Notes: a model not told the origin generated them from the letters alone. DNA of 64,000 nt from CAVTJL01 sp963735065 (GCA_963735065.1 CAVTJL010000008.1:127510-191509), one strand, 5' to 3'; shown: positions 17,136-25,737, counted from the first letter of the stretch. Translations and numbers: made by a program.

Positions 17136-18544
17136 GCCGCCGGCACCTTGGGGATCGAGCGGAGATGGTGGGCATAGAGCGCCGCCACCGCGCAGGAGGC
17201 CATGCGCGTCCGGACACTGTCTGCCCGCGAGGTCAGGATGATCGGCACGCGCGCGCCCAGCACGATCCCGGCGGCATCGGCACCCGCGAGGAAGGAGAGG
17301 TTCTTGGCCAGCATGTTGCCGGCCTCGAGGTCGGGCACGACCAGAATCTGCGCCCGTCCCGCCACCGGCGAGACGATGCCCTTGATCGCCGCGGCCTCGG
17401 GGCTGATGGCATTGTCGAGCGCGAGCGGGCCGTCGAGCAGCCCGCCCTTGATCTGCCCGCGATCCGCCATCTTGCACAGCGCCGCCGCATCGATCGTGCC
17501 CGGGATCTTGGGCGTCACCGTCTCGACCGCCGAGACGATGGCGACCCTGGGCGTGTTCAGGCCCAGGCCGTGATGCAGGTCGATCGCGTTCTGGACGATG
17601 TCGCGCTTCACCTCGAGGTCGGGAAAGATGTTCACCGCCGCATCGGTGATGAAGAGGGGGTCGGCGTAGCTCGGCACGTCCATGATGAAGACGTGGCTGA
17701 TCCGCCGCTCGGTCCTGAGCCCGCCGTCGCGCGCCGCCACCTCGTGCAGCAGCTCGTCCGTGTGCAGGCTGCCCTTCATCAAAAGCTCGGCCTTGCCCTC
17801 GCGCACCAGGGCCACGGCACGCGCCGCGGCGGCATGGCTGTGCGGCACGTCGATCAGCTCGAAGCGGCTGATGTCGAGCCCGTGCTGCGCCGCCACGCCC
17901 CGCACCTTGGCCGCGGGGCCGACGAGCACGGGGTCGATGATCGCCTCCTCCGCCGCCTCGACGGCACCCCTGAGCGAGGTCTCGTCGCAGGGATGGGCGA
18001 CCGCGGTCGGGATCGCGATACCCGAGCGGGCCCTGGCGATCAGCCGATCGTACTTCTCGTGATGGCGGACCTGCACCTGCGGAAGCTCGTGGGCCGGCGC
18101 CCTCAGCTTCTCGGTCGGTGCCGCAACCTCGGCCGTGCCCGAGAGCACGGTGTGTCCCTCCTGGTTCACGCACTGGCAGTCGAAAAGCACGATGTGCCTC
18201 TCCGGCCGCTTCTCGCGCGCGGTCACCGTGACCTTGATGGTGTCGCCGGCGCGCACGGGTGCCGAGAAGTGGAGATCCTGGCTGAGATAGATCGTGCCGG
18301 CGCCGGGCAGCCTGTTGCCCAGCAGGTTGGAGATGAGGCCGGCGGAGAGCATCCCGTGCGCCACGACGCCGTGAAAGCGCATCGTCTTCGCGTAGGCATC
18401 GTCCAGATGCATCGGATTGGCGTCGCCCGAGACCGCGGCGTAGAGCTCGATGTCCTCCCGGCCGATCGCCTTGGAAAGCGAGGCGCTCTCGCCGATCGCG
18501 ATCTCGTCGAAGGTACGGTTCTCGACCGTCCTGGGCTCGCTCAT
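17132..18544 (-). CDS. MaoC-like hydratase / phosphate acetyltransferase fusion
   Basis: Two-domain protein of 470 residues. The N-terminal hot-dog domain (about 1-145) carries the MaoC/(R)-enoyl-CoA hydratase signature around YAAVSGDANPMHLDDAYA and GMLSAGLISNLLG. The C-terminal PTA_PTB domain (about 165-470) has KGSLHTDELL, HVFIMDVPSYADPLFITDAAVNIFPDL and the typical end. It joins an enoyl-CoA hydratase to an acyl/acetyl-CoA phosphotransacetylase, a known architecture next to ackA. The ATG chosen follows AGGAG; the frame is open 11 codons further up. The CoA ester used (acetyl, butyryl or other) is not predictable. Confidence 0.9.
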   Translation of the reverse strand: MSEPRTVENRTFDEIAIGESASLSKAIGREDIELYAAVSGDANPMHLDDAYAKTMRFHGVVAHGMLSAGLISNLLGNRLPGAGTIYLSQDLHFSAPVRAGDTIKVTVTAREKRPERHIVLFDCQCVNQEGHTVLSGTAEVAAPTEKLRAPAHELPQVQVRHHEKYDRLIARARSGIAIPTAVAHPCDETSLRGAVEAAEEAIIDPVLVGPAAKVRGVAAQHGLDISRFELIDVPHSHAAAARAVALVREGKAELLMKGSLHTDELLHEVAARDGGLRTERRISHVFIMDVPSYADPLFITDAAVNIFPDLEVKRDIVQNAIDLHHGLGLNTPRVAIVSAVETVTPKIPGTIDAAALCKMADRGQIKGGLLDGPLALDNAISPEAAAIKGIVSPVAGRAQILVVPDLEAGNMLAKNLSFLAGADAAGIVLGARVPIILTSRADSVRTRMASCAVAALYAHHLRSIPKVPAA

Positions 18545-18614
18545 GCGCTCCTGTCCTTGCGTCGCGGTCATCGGCATGGGTCGGGGAGGAGGGGCGGCCA
18601 GCGGCCGCCGCCCG

Positions 18615-19076
18615 CTACCAGCTCAGGAACATGCCGACATGGCCGGGCATGCCGTCTGGATAGTCGAGGACGCGCGCCGACAGGCGATAGCCGCGCGGCT
18701 GCAGCTCGCGGACGTAGTAGTCGTAAGCGCTGCGCGCGAAGCCCGCGAGCGAGTCCGGCCAGTCGGGCTCGCCATTGTTGATGGCGCGGCCATGGTCGGG
18801 AAGAAAGCTCGCGCGGAACTTCACGGCCATGATCTCGGTCTGGCCCATGGAGGCGGCACGCCGCAGATGGGTCTCGAGCCAGGCGACCGTGTCCGGCCCG
18901 ATCTTCTCCTCCTCGAACCGGCGATGCAGCTCGCGCTCGTGGCGCTGGTGCTCCTCGACACGGGCACGCGCCTCGCGTGCCTTCTCCGCCTCGATCTTCT
19001 CGGCGACCTTGTGCAGCTCGTCGGATGTCGGCAGGTGCGCCTGCGCTGGGCGGTCCGCCCTTCCGTTCTGAGGCAT
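18615..19076 (-). CDS. Conserved protein of unknown function, paralogue B of a tandem pair
   Basis: 153 residues, soluble, no signal peptide. The first half is highly charged and predicted helical or coiled (DELHKVAEKIEAEKAREARARVEEHQRHE). The second half is a compact domain: GRAINNGEPDWPDSL, then YDYYVRELQPRGYRL, ending VLDYPDGMPGHVGMFLSW. The same blocks occur in the protein encoded 12 bases upstream, so the two arose by tandem duplication. I do not recognise the family. Its place between the DUF3141 hydrolase and the MaoC-Pta fusion suggests an accessory role in that pathway. Confidence 0.75.
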   Translation of the reverse strand: MPQNGRADRPAQAHLPTSDELHKVAEKIEAEKAREARARVEEHQRHERELHRRFEEEKIGPDTVAWLETHLRRAASMGQTEIMAVKFRASFLPDHGRAINNGEPDWPDSLAGFARSAYDYYVRELQPRGYRLSARVLDYPDGMPGHVGMFLSW

Positions 19077-19088
19077 CCAGCTCTCCGT

Positions 19089-19517
19089 CTACCAGCTGAG
19101 GTAGATCCCGACGTCGCCCAGATTTCCATCCGGATAGTCGAGGATCTGGGCCTTGGCGCGATAGCCGAGCGGCTCCAGCTCGGTCTTGTAGAAGTCCATC
19201 GCCCGCTTGGCCCAGCCCTGCAGCGAGTCCGCCCAGTCGGGCTCGAAGTTGTTGATGGCGCGGCCGCCGTCGGTGCAGAAGGAGGCGGGAAAGCGCATCA
19301 CCATGACCTCGTGTATGCCCTGCTCCGCCGCGCGCTTCAGCACCGTCGCCAGGCGATCGCGGACATCCGGGCGCAGGTCGCGCGCCATGAAAGCCTCGCG
19401 CATCTGGCGCTGCTCGTCGTCGGCCGTGCGCTTCTTCGCCAACGCCTCCTTGACCTTGGCCATCTCGATGTCGTCGGCGATCTTGTGCAGCTCGTCGGGC
19501 TTGATCAGGCTCGCCAT
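19089..19517 (-). CDS. Conserved protein of unknown function, paralogue A of a tandem pair
   Basis: 142 residues, no signal peptide. It parallels its downstream neighbour: DELHKIADDIEMAKVKEAL helical start, VMRFPASFCTDGGRAINN, EPDWADSLQGWAKRAMDFYKTELEPLGYR, and ILDYPDGNLGDVGIYLSW at the C-terminus. A strong GGGAGG site precedes the ATG. It begins 12 bases after the DUF3141 gene and ends 12 bases before paralogue B, so all three are almost certainly co-transcribed. Function unknown; one possibility is two subunits of a heteromer that diverged after duplication. Confidence 0.75.
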   Translation of the reverse strand: MASLIKPDELHKIADDIEMAKVKEALAKKRTADDEQRQMREAFMARDLRPDVRDRLATVLKRAAEQGIHEVMVMRFPASFCTDGGRAINNFEPDWADSLQGWAKRAMDFYKTELEPLGYRAKAQILDYPDGNLGDVGIYLSW

Positions 19518-19529
19518 CGGATATCCTCC

Positions 19530-21848
19530 CTAGTCTGTCGACCGGCCGCCGGCACCGCGTCGCTGCGTGGCACGGCGTTGTGGCGCCGCCCGGCTCGCAG
19601 CGGGCTTCTCGCTCGCCGCGCCATTGGCAACCGGGCGCAGCGGAACGGCCCCGGACGGGCCGCTCTCGGCCGCCCCCTCGAAGATACGCTCGATCTCGGC
19701 AAAGCGCTCGACGCTCTCGCCCTCGAGCGGACCTTTGGCGGTGACGACGCGATGGACGAGCTCGAGGGCGCCCCTCGCGTTCTCGCCGATGCCGGCGAGG
19801 AGCGCCGGCAGGGCATCGACGGCGGCCCGCTCGTCGAGCATCAGCATGTAGAACTGCTCGCGGAGCATCTGCTTGAACGCGGCAAAGGGCAGATCGGGGG
19901 CGTGCTCCCCGCGAAGCCGTTGCAGCATGTTGAAGCCGCGCTCGTCGACCAGGCCGTCGTGCAGGCGCACATAGAGCATGGCGCGCACGACCGCCTCCCG
20001 GGGGCCGCCCGCCGCCAGGCGCGCCATCAGCTCGGCGCGCTTTGCCGCGATCTCCCGCAAGTGGTCCGGGTCCTCGCCCGGCATCGTGCGCGGCGGCGCG
20101 TCCGAGGCGCGCAGCCCCGTCATCGCCTGCAGCAGCGGGTTGCCGTAGACGGCGAGGAAGGTCTCCTCCATGAGCCGGTCGCGGAGGTCGCGATAGCCGT
20201 CCAGGCACGCGACGATCCCCTCGGACACATTCTGCTGGACCTGGGTCAGCGGATTGTCCGGATCGGCGGGCGCACGATTGGCGCGCACCCACTCGGCCGC
20301 CTGGGCCACCGGTCGCATCAGCGGATTCTCGTCGCTGAACATCGAGAACTGCAGGCGCAGCGGATGGCAGCGTCTCAGAAGGTCGGCCTGCTCCTCGCTC
20401 ACCGAGGCCCGGATCCAGGGCTGCATGAAGGTGCGGTAGAGCCCGTGATTGATCTCCGAGACGCGGGCAACGGTGGCGAAGCGCCGCTCGTCCTCCTCGT
20501 CATTGCCGCCGAGGGCGCGGATGTCGTCGAGGGTGCGCGCCTCGAAGCGGATCAGGAAATCGCCGAAGATGAGATCGGCATTGTCCTCCTCGGCCGACTT
20601 CGGCACCAGCACCGCCTCGTAGAGGCCGGGCGGCAGGACATCGATCAGATCGATGTTGCTCGTGAACTCGGTGTATTCCTTCTTCGCCACCTTGCCCGAC
20701 ACGAAGATGCCGAGATGGCCGATCGAGTCGTGCATGGCATAGACGATTGTCTGCTCTTGCGCCCTGATGTCCTCGACACTGTGATAGAGGTCGAGGATCC
20801 AGCCCAGCGCCTGCTGGGGTGGCGTGATGTTGTCGCCCTTGGAGCAGAAGCAGACGATCGGCGCCTTGATCTCCCTGAGATCGAGACGCACGCCGGCCTT
20901 GGTCACGATCTCGGCGGTCGCAAGCTTGTTGCCGATGAACAGCTCGTCGGCGATGACCTGCATCTCCTCGGCGTTGAGGAGGACGTGGTTCCCCCACCAC
21001 CGCTCGAAGCCGAGATAGCGCTCGGCCTCGGTGTCGACCTTGGACCAGAGGTTGTACTGCTTCATCCACAGCGTGTTGGCGGGGTTCAGGCTCTCGAAGT
21101 TCGCGACGAGGCTCGTGCCGTCGAACTTGCCGTTGCCCAGGTCGCCCGCCAGCGCCGTCAGCCAGCTGCCGCCGAGGAGGCCGCCGGTGTAGCGCATCGG
21201 ATTCTTGCCGTGCACGCCGTTCCAGTAGGACAGCGGCGCTCCGGCAATGAGGACGGCGCCGAAGAGGTCGGGCCGCGCCGCGGCCAGCATCATCACCGCC
21301 CATCCCGCCTGGCAGTTGCCGATGACGAGCGGCTTTTGCTCGGCCTCGGGCTGCAGCTCGATCACCTTCTCGAGAAAGCGGCCTTCGGCCAGGATCACGT
21401 CCCCGAGCGTCTGTCCATGCACGGGCTCCGCGAGGAAGCCCACGAAGTAGCAGGGATGGCCCTCGCGCATCGCGACGCCGATCTCGCTGTCGGCGCGAAA
21501 TCCGCCGATCCCCGGCGCCTGGCCCGCGCGCGGGTCGATCACCACGATCGCCCGCTTGCGTGGGTCGGAAGGCACGGCGGCCGGCGGCTCGATGCGGACC
21601 AGATAGTAGTTGACCGGCCGCTCCAGCGAGCGCCCGTCCATGATCATGCGGAACGGAAAGCTCAGCACATTGGGCGTCTTGCTCGAGGCATGCTCGAGAT
21701 ACTCGTTGCTGCGCTCCCGCATCACGTCCCAGTAGAGGATCGTGCGCTGCCACGCGTCGATAGCGTACGCGGCACCGGGGAACAGCGAGGTCCAGGCGGC
21801 AGCGCCGGCAGTCTCGGCGGGCGAGCCGCTTGCGGTATCCTTGCTCAT
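19530..21848 (-). CDS. DUF3141 alpha/beta-hydrolase, PHA-synthase-like
   Basis: 772 residues. The N-terminal half is an alpha/beta-hydrolase related to PHA synthases. It has a Cys-centred lipase box GNCQAG (C179), an acid at D339 (CSKGDNITPP) and H378 (DSIGHLGIF), the same Cys-Asp-His arrangement as PhaC. The C-terminal ~350 residues are helical with no motif I know. The start ATG has a near-perfect AAGGAGG eight bases upstream. It lies 93 bases downstream of phaC and 12 bases before two small paralogous genes. DUF3141 proteins have no established reaction; the retained triad implies thioester or acyl chemistry. Confidence 0.85.
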   Translation of the reverse strand: MSKDTASGSPAETAGAAAWTSLFPGAAYAIDAWQRTILYWDVMRERSNEYLEHASSKTPNVLSFPFRMIMDGRSLERPVNYYLVRIEPPAAVPSDPRKRAIVVIDPRAGQAPGIGGFRADSEIGVAMREGHPCYFVGFLAEPVHGQTLGDVILAEGRFLEKVIELQPEAEQKPLVIGNCQAGWAVMMLAAARPDLFGAVLIAGAPLSYWNGVHGKNPMRYTGGLLGGSWLTALAGDLGNGKFDGTSLVANFESLNPANTLWMKQYNLWSKVDTEAERYLGFERWWGNHVLLNAEEMQVIADELFIGNKLATAEIVTKAGVRLDLREIKAPIVCFCSKGDNITPPQQALGWILDLYHSVEDIRAQEQTIVYAMHDSIGHLGIFVSGKVAKKEYTEFTSNIDLIDVLPPGLYEAVLVPKSAEEDNADLIFGDFLIRFEARTLDDIRALGGNDEEDERRFATVARVSEINHGLYRTFMQPWIRASVSEEQADLLRRCHPLRLQFSMFSDENPLMRPVAQAAEWVRANRAPADPDNPLTQVQQNVSEGIVACLDGYRDLRDRLMEETFLAVYGNPLLQAMTGLRASDAPPRTMPGEDPDHLREIAAKRAELMARLAAGGPREAVVRAMLYVRLHDGLVDERGFNMLQRLRGEHAPDLPFAAFKQMLREQFYMLMLDERAAVDALPALLAGIGENARGALELVHRVVTAKGPLEGESVERFAEIERIFEGAAESGPSGAVPLRPVANGAASEKPAASRAAPQRRATQRRGAGGRSTD

Positions 21849-21941
21849 GACAGGGACCTCCTTCGTCAGGATGCGCCGCTCGTCTAGCGGTCGAACTCTG
21901 ACCTTACGTTGATATGCATCAAGCTCGTCGTGCAACCCTTG

Positions 21942-23780
21942 TCACCGGGCCAGCACGTAGCTGCCCGGCGCCGCCATCAGGGCGGGAAGGCCCCGGCCCG
22001 GCGCTCCCTGCGCGGGCGGGGCCGTCGGTGCGCCGCTCCGCTCGCCCAGCCACGCGTCCCAGGCCGGCCACCAGGAGCCCTCCGCGGACGGCGCCGTGGC
22101 GGCCCAGGTCTCCGGCGGCAGATAGGGCTCGCCCTCCCGCATGCTCAGCATCCGGTAGCGACGGTGCGGATGGCCGGGCTCGCTGACGATGCCGGCATTG
22201 TGCCCGCCGCTGGTCAGCACGAAGGTCACGTCGGCGTCGGCCAGCAGGCGGATCTTGTAGACCGACTGCCAGGGCGCGATGTGGTCGCGCTCGGTGCCGA
22301 CGGCGAAGATCGGGCAGCGGATGTCGGTCAGCGCCACCGGCCGCCCCTCCACCGCATAGCGCCCGCGCGACAGGCGGTTGTCGAGGAAGAGATCGCGCAG
22401 ATACTGGGCATGCATCCGGGCCGGCATCCGCGTGCCGTCCGCGTTCCAGGCCATCAGGTCGCTCAGCGGCTGACGCTCGCCCAGGAGATATTGCCGGACG
22501 ATGCGCGACCAGACGAGATCGTTGGCGCGCAGCAGCTTGAAGGCGCCGGCCATCTGGTCGCTCTCCAGATAGCCCTGGTCCCACATCATGTCCTCGAGAT
22601 AGGCGACCTGGCTCTCATTGATGAAGAGCATCAGCTCGCCGGCCTCGGAGAAGTCGGTCTGCGCCGCCAGCAGGGTCATCGAGGCCAGCCGCTGGTCGCC
22701 GTCGCGCGCCATGGCGGCTGCCGCGATCGCGAGGATGGTGCCGCCCAGGCAATAGCCGCAGGCATGGACACGCCGCTCGGGAACGATGCGCCCCACCGCG
22801 GCCAACGCGTCCATCACCCCCTGGCGTCGGTAGTCGTCGAGCCGGATGTCCCTGTCCTCCGATCCCGGATTCTTCCACGAGACCATGAAGACCGTGTGAC
22901 CGCGGTCGACCAGATATCGCACCAGCGAGTTCTCGGGCCGGAGATCCAGGATGTAGTACTTCATGATCCAGGCCGGCACGATCAGGACCGGCTCGGGCCG
23001 CACCACCTCCGTCGTCGGCCTGTACTGGATCAGCTCCATCAGCTCGTTGCGGAAGACCACGTCGCCCGGCGTCACGGCGAGATTGCGGCCGACCGCGAAG
23101 GCCTCGGTGCCGGCGGGCGGCGCGCCGCTCAGCTGCCGCTCGATGTCCTCGGCGAGAAAGCCCAGGCCGCGGAGCAGGTTCTGCCCGCCCTCCCGGGCCG
23201 TGCGCTCGATGACCTCGGGATTGGTCCAGGGAAAGTTCGAGGGTGCCACGACGTCGAGCAGCTGCCGCGCCATGAACGCCACCTGCCGCTCGTGCTGGCC
23301 GGTGACGCCGCGGACGCCGGTCGTCGCCGCCTGGGCCAGGTCCTCGACCGCGAGAAAGCCCTGCGCCAGCATGTTGAAGGGCCAGGCCTGCCAGCCGGGG
23401 GCCGCGAAGCGGCTGTCCTCGGCCGGATCGGCGGCGAACGGCGCCTCGTCCTTGCCGAGAAGGGCACGCTGGGCGAAGAGGCCGAGGCGAACCCCGCTCA
23501 GCATCGCGCGCTGTGCCAGCTCGAGCTGCTTGCCGGGCGCGTTGACGAGATGCGCCAGCCAGTCCATGCGCGCCGCATGGATCGCCGACGGCGAGAGGCC
23601 GCTCGTGAGCCGCGCCTCGAAGGCGTGCAGGAACCGGTCGAGGTTCTCGAAGGAGGGCAGATGGTCCTGCGGTCCCCGATCCGCGCCGTCCGGCTGCGGA
23701 GGAGGCGGCGCGCGATCAGCCCCGGGAAGCACCTGCGACGGCGCGTCGGTCGGCCTCATATCCTCTGTCCTGGCGCGCAT
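21942..23780 (-). CDS. phaC: Class I poly(3-hydroxyalkanoate) synthase
   Basis: Polymerises (R)-3-hydroxyacyl-CoA into storage polyester at the granule surface. 612 residues. N-terminal PhaC domain block (PSNFPWTNPEVI, 180-191), then the alpha/beta-hydrolase core with lipase-like box GYCLGG (C344), D499 in TERDHIAPW and H527 in SGGHNAGI, plus the usual KYYILDLRPENSLV stretch. I prefer the ATG preceded by CGGAGG; alternatives lie 18 codons up and 7 codons down. First gene of the minus-strand run leading to fabI. No phaA, phaB, phasin or phaR is in the window. Confidence 0.93.
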   Translation of the reverse strand: MRARTEDMRPTDAPSQVLPGADRAPPPPQPDGADRGPQDHLPSFENLDRFLHAFEARLTSGLSPSAIHAARMDWLAHLVNAPGKQLELAQRAMLSGVRLGLFAQRALLGKDEAPFAADPAEDSRFAAPGWQAWPFNMLAQGFLAVEDLAQAATTGVRGVTGQHERQVAFMARQLLDVVAPSNFPWTNPEVIERTAREGGQNLLRGLGFLAEDIERQLSGAPPAGTEAFAVGRNLAVTPGDVVFRNELMELIQYRPTTEVVRPEPVLIVPAWIMKYYILDLRPENSLVRYLVDRGHTVFMVSWKNPGSEDRDIRLDDYRRQGVMDALAAVGRIVPERRVHACGYCLGGTILAIAAAAMARDGDQRLASMTLLAAQTDFSEAGELMLFINESQVAYLEDMMWDQGYLESDQMAGAFKLLRANDLVWSRIVRQYLLGERQPLSDLMAWNADGTRMPARMHAQYLRDLFLDNRLSRGRYAVEGRPVALTDIRCPIFAVGTERDHIAPWQSVYKIRLLADADVTFVLTSGGHNAGIVSEPGHPHRRYRMLSMREGEPYLPPETWAATAPSAEGSWWPAWDAWLGERSGAPTAPPAQGAPGRGLPALMAAPGSYVLAR

Positions 23781-23982
23781 CGAGCCTCCGGGAGGTATGC
23801 TGCAGGTGCGAAGTAGGGCGCTCAGGTCGGTCATCTAGAAAGCCCGGCCGCGGCCACCAACCATCCGCCAGCCGAAGGCTTGCGACCGAGTGAAGCAGCG
23901 CCGTGCACGCTTGCGCGATCGGTTCCGCAGCGCGATGCTGCCCCAACTTGGCATTTTGCCGCTTGGCCTGGGGAGCGTCACC

Positions 23983-24072
23983 ATGAAGCTCTACGATTTC
24001 GGCATCTTCCTGCTGGTCCTGGCCGTTTCCGCTGCCGTGGCGCTCTACGCCGCCTCGCAGATCGTCAAGTAG
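23983..24072 (+). CDS. Possible 29-residue single-pass membrane protein
   Basis: A short frame with a GGGGAG ribosome-binding site eight bases before its ATG. It encodes MKLYDF, one strongly hydrophobic segment (IFLLVLAVSAAVALYAA) and a short polar tail. It lies in the spacer divergent from phaC, and its frame is open further up without a convincing start. Size and hydropathy are those of a small regulatory or stabilising membrane peptide, but there is no homology evidence. Confidence 0.4.
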   Translation: MKLYDFGIFLLVLAVSAAVALYAASQIVK

Positions 24073-24088
24073 GCCGCAGGCCCGCCCC

Positions 24089-24886
24089 TCAGTCGACGGC
24101 CGGCTGTGTCGCCGGCGCCGGCGACACGCTCAGCCGTTCCAGCGTCGCGATGACATGGCCATAGCTCGTCGGCGCGTCGATGCGCACCGGCCAGGCGGCT
24201 CCGGGCACGATCCCAGGCTCGAGCCAGACGGTGATCGGCCCCTCGAGCTTCATCGATTTCGAGCGGTAGCGCCGGCTCGCCCCCGCGAGCAGGCTCGCGG
24301 TCATCGCGCAACGCAGCGCCCGGACGTCGGGCCGCCCGGTGCCGTCCGACACGGCCTCGAGCCCGCCGCAGCTGAGGCGCGCCTCGGCCGCGCGCCGGCC
24401 ATCGAAGCTCGTCCCCTCGAGCGTCCGCCCGGTGGCGGCACCCAGCGCCGCCTCGACCGCAAGGCTCAGCGGATCGGGGCCGCGCCGCAGCGTCGGCGGC
24501 ACGGGCTCACGGTCCGCATCGTCTGCGTCGACCTCGATGCGCGCGATCGTGCCGTCCGGATTGAAGTCCAGCAGGCTGCGGTGCCGATGGTCGCGCCACC
24601 GGGCATCGGCCTGGAAGCTCTGCGGTGTCGCCCGATCGCCGCTCAGCATGCCCTGCGCCTCGCCTGCCGTCTGCGCATCGAGCAGAACGTGCAGGAGACC
24701 GGCCGTCTCGAAGCTGTACGAGACGCTGTAGCGCTCGGTCCCGGTGCGCGCGTCGACCGTGCCCTCGGCGACGGCAAAGCCGAGCCAGGTGACGCGATAG
24801 GCAGCGCTGATGTCCGTCGTCTCGGCCGCGGCGGGACGCACCGTGGCGAGCAGCATCAAGAGACCCGGGATCAGGTGGGCGCGCAC
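24089..24886 (-). CDS. DUF3108 domain-containing exported protein
   Basis: 265 residues with a cleavable Sec signal (HLIPGLLMLLATVRPAAAE, about 3-21). The mature part shows the DUF3108 pattern: an initial beta strand AAYRVTWLGFAVAEGTV, YSVSYSFETAGLLHVLL, and RYRSKSMKLEGPITVWLEPGI. The predicted fold is an all-beta periplasmic domain. Function not established for the family. It is convergent with the tiny membrane-peptide frame and divergent from the ROK-family gene. Confidence 0.82.
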   Translation of the reverse strand: MRAHLIPGLLMLLATVRPAAAETTDISAAYRVTWLGFAVAEGTVDARTGTERYSVSYSFETAGLLHVLLDAQTAGEAQGMLSGDRATPQSFQADARWRDHRHRSLLDFNPDGTIARIEVDADDADREPVPPTLRRGPDPLSLAVEAALGAATGRTLEGTSFDGRRAAEARLSCGGLEAVSDGTGRPDVRALRCAMTASLLAGASRRYRSKSMKLEGPITVWLEPGIVPGAAWPVRIDAPTSYGHVIATLERLSVSPAPATQPAVD

Positions 24887-25026
24887 GAGCTCTCCCCGAT
24901 ACGAAACCGCGGCCGACGTTCATGAGAATGGCGCACACCGCGTCGCGGGCAAGCGGCGGGCCAGTCGTCACTTGCCTGCGGCTGGCCGGGACGGCAAGAA
25001 GGTAGGAGGAATGAGGGGAGGGAGTC

Positions 25027-25701
25027 GTGGCGGCACCGGTAGTTCTCGTCGTGGATGTCGGCGGCCACAACATCAAGCTCTATCATTCCGGTAGCCAGGA
25101 GCGCCGCAAGACGCCGTCCGGACCCGACCTCACGCCCGAGCGGCTGGTCGCCGCCGTGAACGAGCTCTCTAAGGGCTGGGACTTCGATCACGTCAGCATC
25201 GGCTGCCCCGGGCCCGTCCGCGACAACCGCATCGTGCGCGAGCCCGTCAATCTCGGCGGCGGCTGGCTCGACTTCGATCTCGCCGCCGCCTTCGGCAAGC
25301 CCACGAAGCTCGTCAACGACGCCGAGATGCAGGCGCTGGGCTCCTATGAGGGCGGGCGCATGCTGTTCCTCGGCCTCGGCACCGGCCTCGGGGTCGCCAT
25401 CGTGGCGGATCATGTCGTCATCGGCCTCGAGGTCATGCACCTGCCCTTCCGGCGCGGCATGAGCTACGAGGACTATGTCGGCCGCCGCGGCCTGGAGCGC
25501 CTCGGGCACAAGAAGTGGCGCAAGGCCGTGCGTGACGTCACGGCGGCGCTCAAGCAGGGCCTCGTCGCCGACTATGTCGTCATGGGCGGCGGCAACGTGA
25601 AGCTCTTGAAGAAGCTGCCGCCCGACTGCCGCCTCGGCGACAACGCCAACGCCTTCGAGGGCGGCGTCCGCCTGTGGAAGAAGAACGTGCGCATCGCCTG
25701 A
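25027..25701 (+). CDS. ROK-family sugar kinase, polyphosphate-glucokinase-like
   Basis: 224-residue ROK protein that starts with GTG behind an AGGGGAGGGAG site. ATP/polyphosphate-binding motif DVGGHNIK at 10-17, sugar-binding NLGGGW, catalytic-base region VNDAEMQALG with D98, and GLGTGLGVA. This short form with EDYVGRRGLERLGHKKWRK resembles the compact polyphosphate glucokinase-like group rather than full-length glucokinases. The usual threonine or serine of DxGGT/S is histidine here (H14), which is odd for a phosphate-binding loop. The phosphate donor cannot be told from sequence. Confidence 0.82.
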   Translation: MAAPVVLVVDVGGHNIKLYHSGSQERRKTPSGPDLTPERLVAAVNELSKGWDFDHVSIGCPGPVRDNRIVREPVNLGGGWLDFDLAAAFGKPTKLVNDAEMQALGSYEGGRMLFLGLGTGLGVAIVADHVVIGLEVMHLPFRRGMSYEDYVGRRGLERLGHKKWRKAVRDVTAALKQGLVADYVVMGGGNVKLLKKLPPDCRLGDNANAFEGGVRLWKKNVRIA

Positions 25702-25710
25702 TCGGACCGG

Positions 25711-25733
25711 CGCCCGCCCACGGAGGGCGGGCG
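25711..25733. terminator. Hairpin between convergent genes
   Basis: A perfect 9-bp GC stem (CGCCCGCCC / GGGCGGGCG) with a 5-base loop lies between the ROK gene and the converging zinc-finger gene. It lacks a T-run; read as a likely shared transcription barrier. Confidence 0.5.
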
Positions 25734-25737
25734 GGGC

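Noticed and set aside
18450..21887. Plus-strand open frame of 1145 codons opposite the DUF3141 operon
   Set aside because: Composition shadow: Arg/Ala/Gly/Asp/His-rich with no domain, lying opposite well-supported genes.
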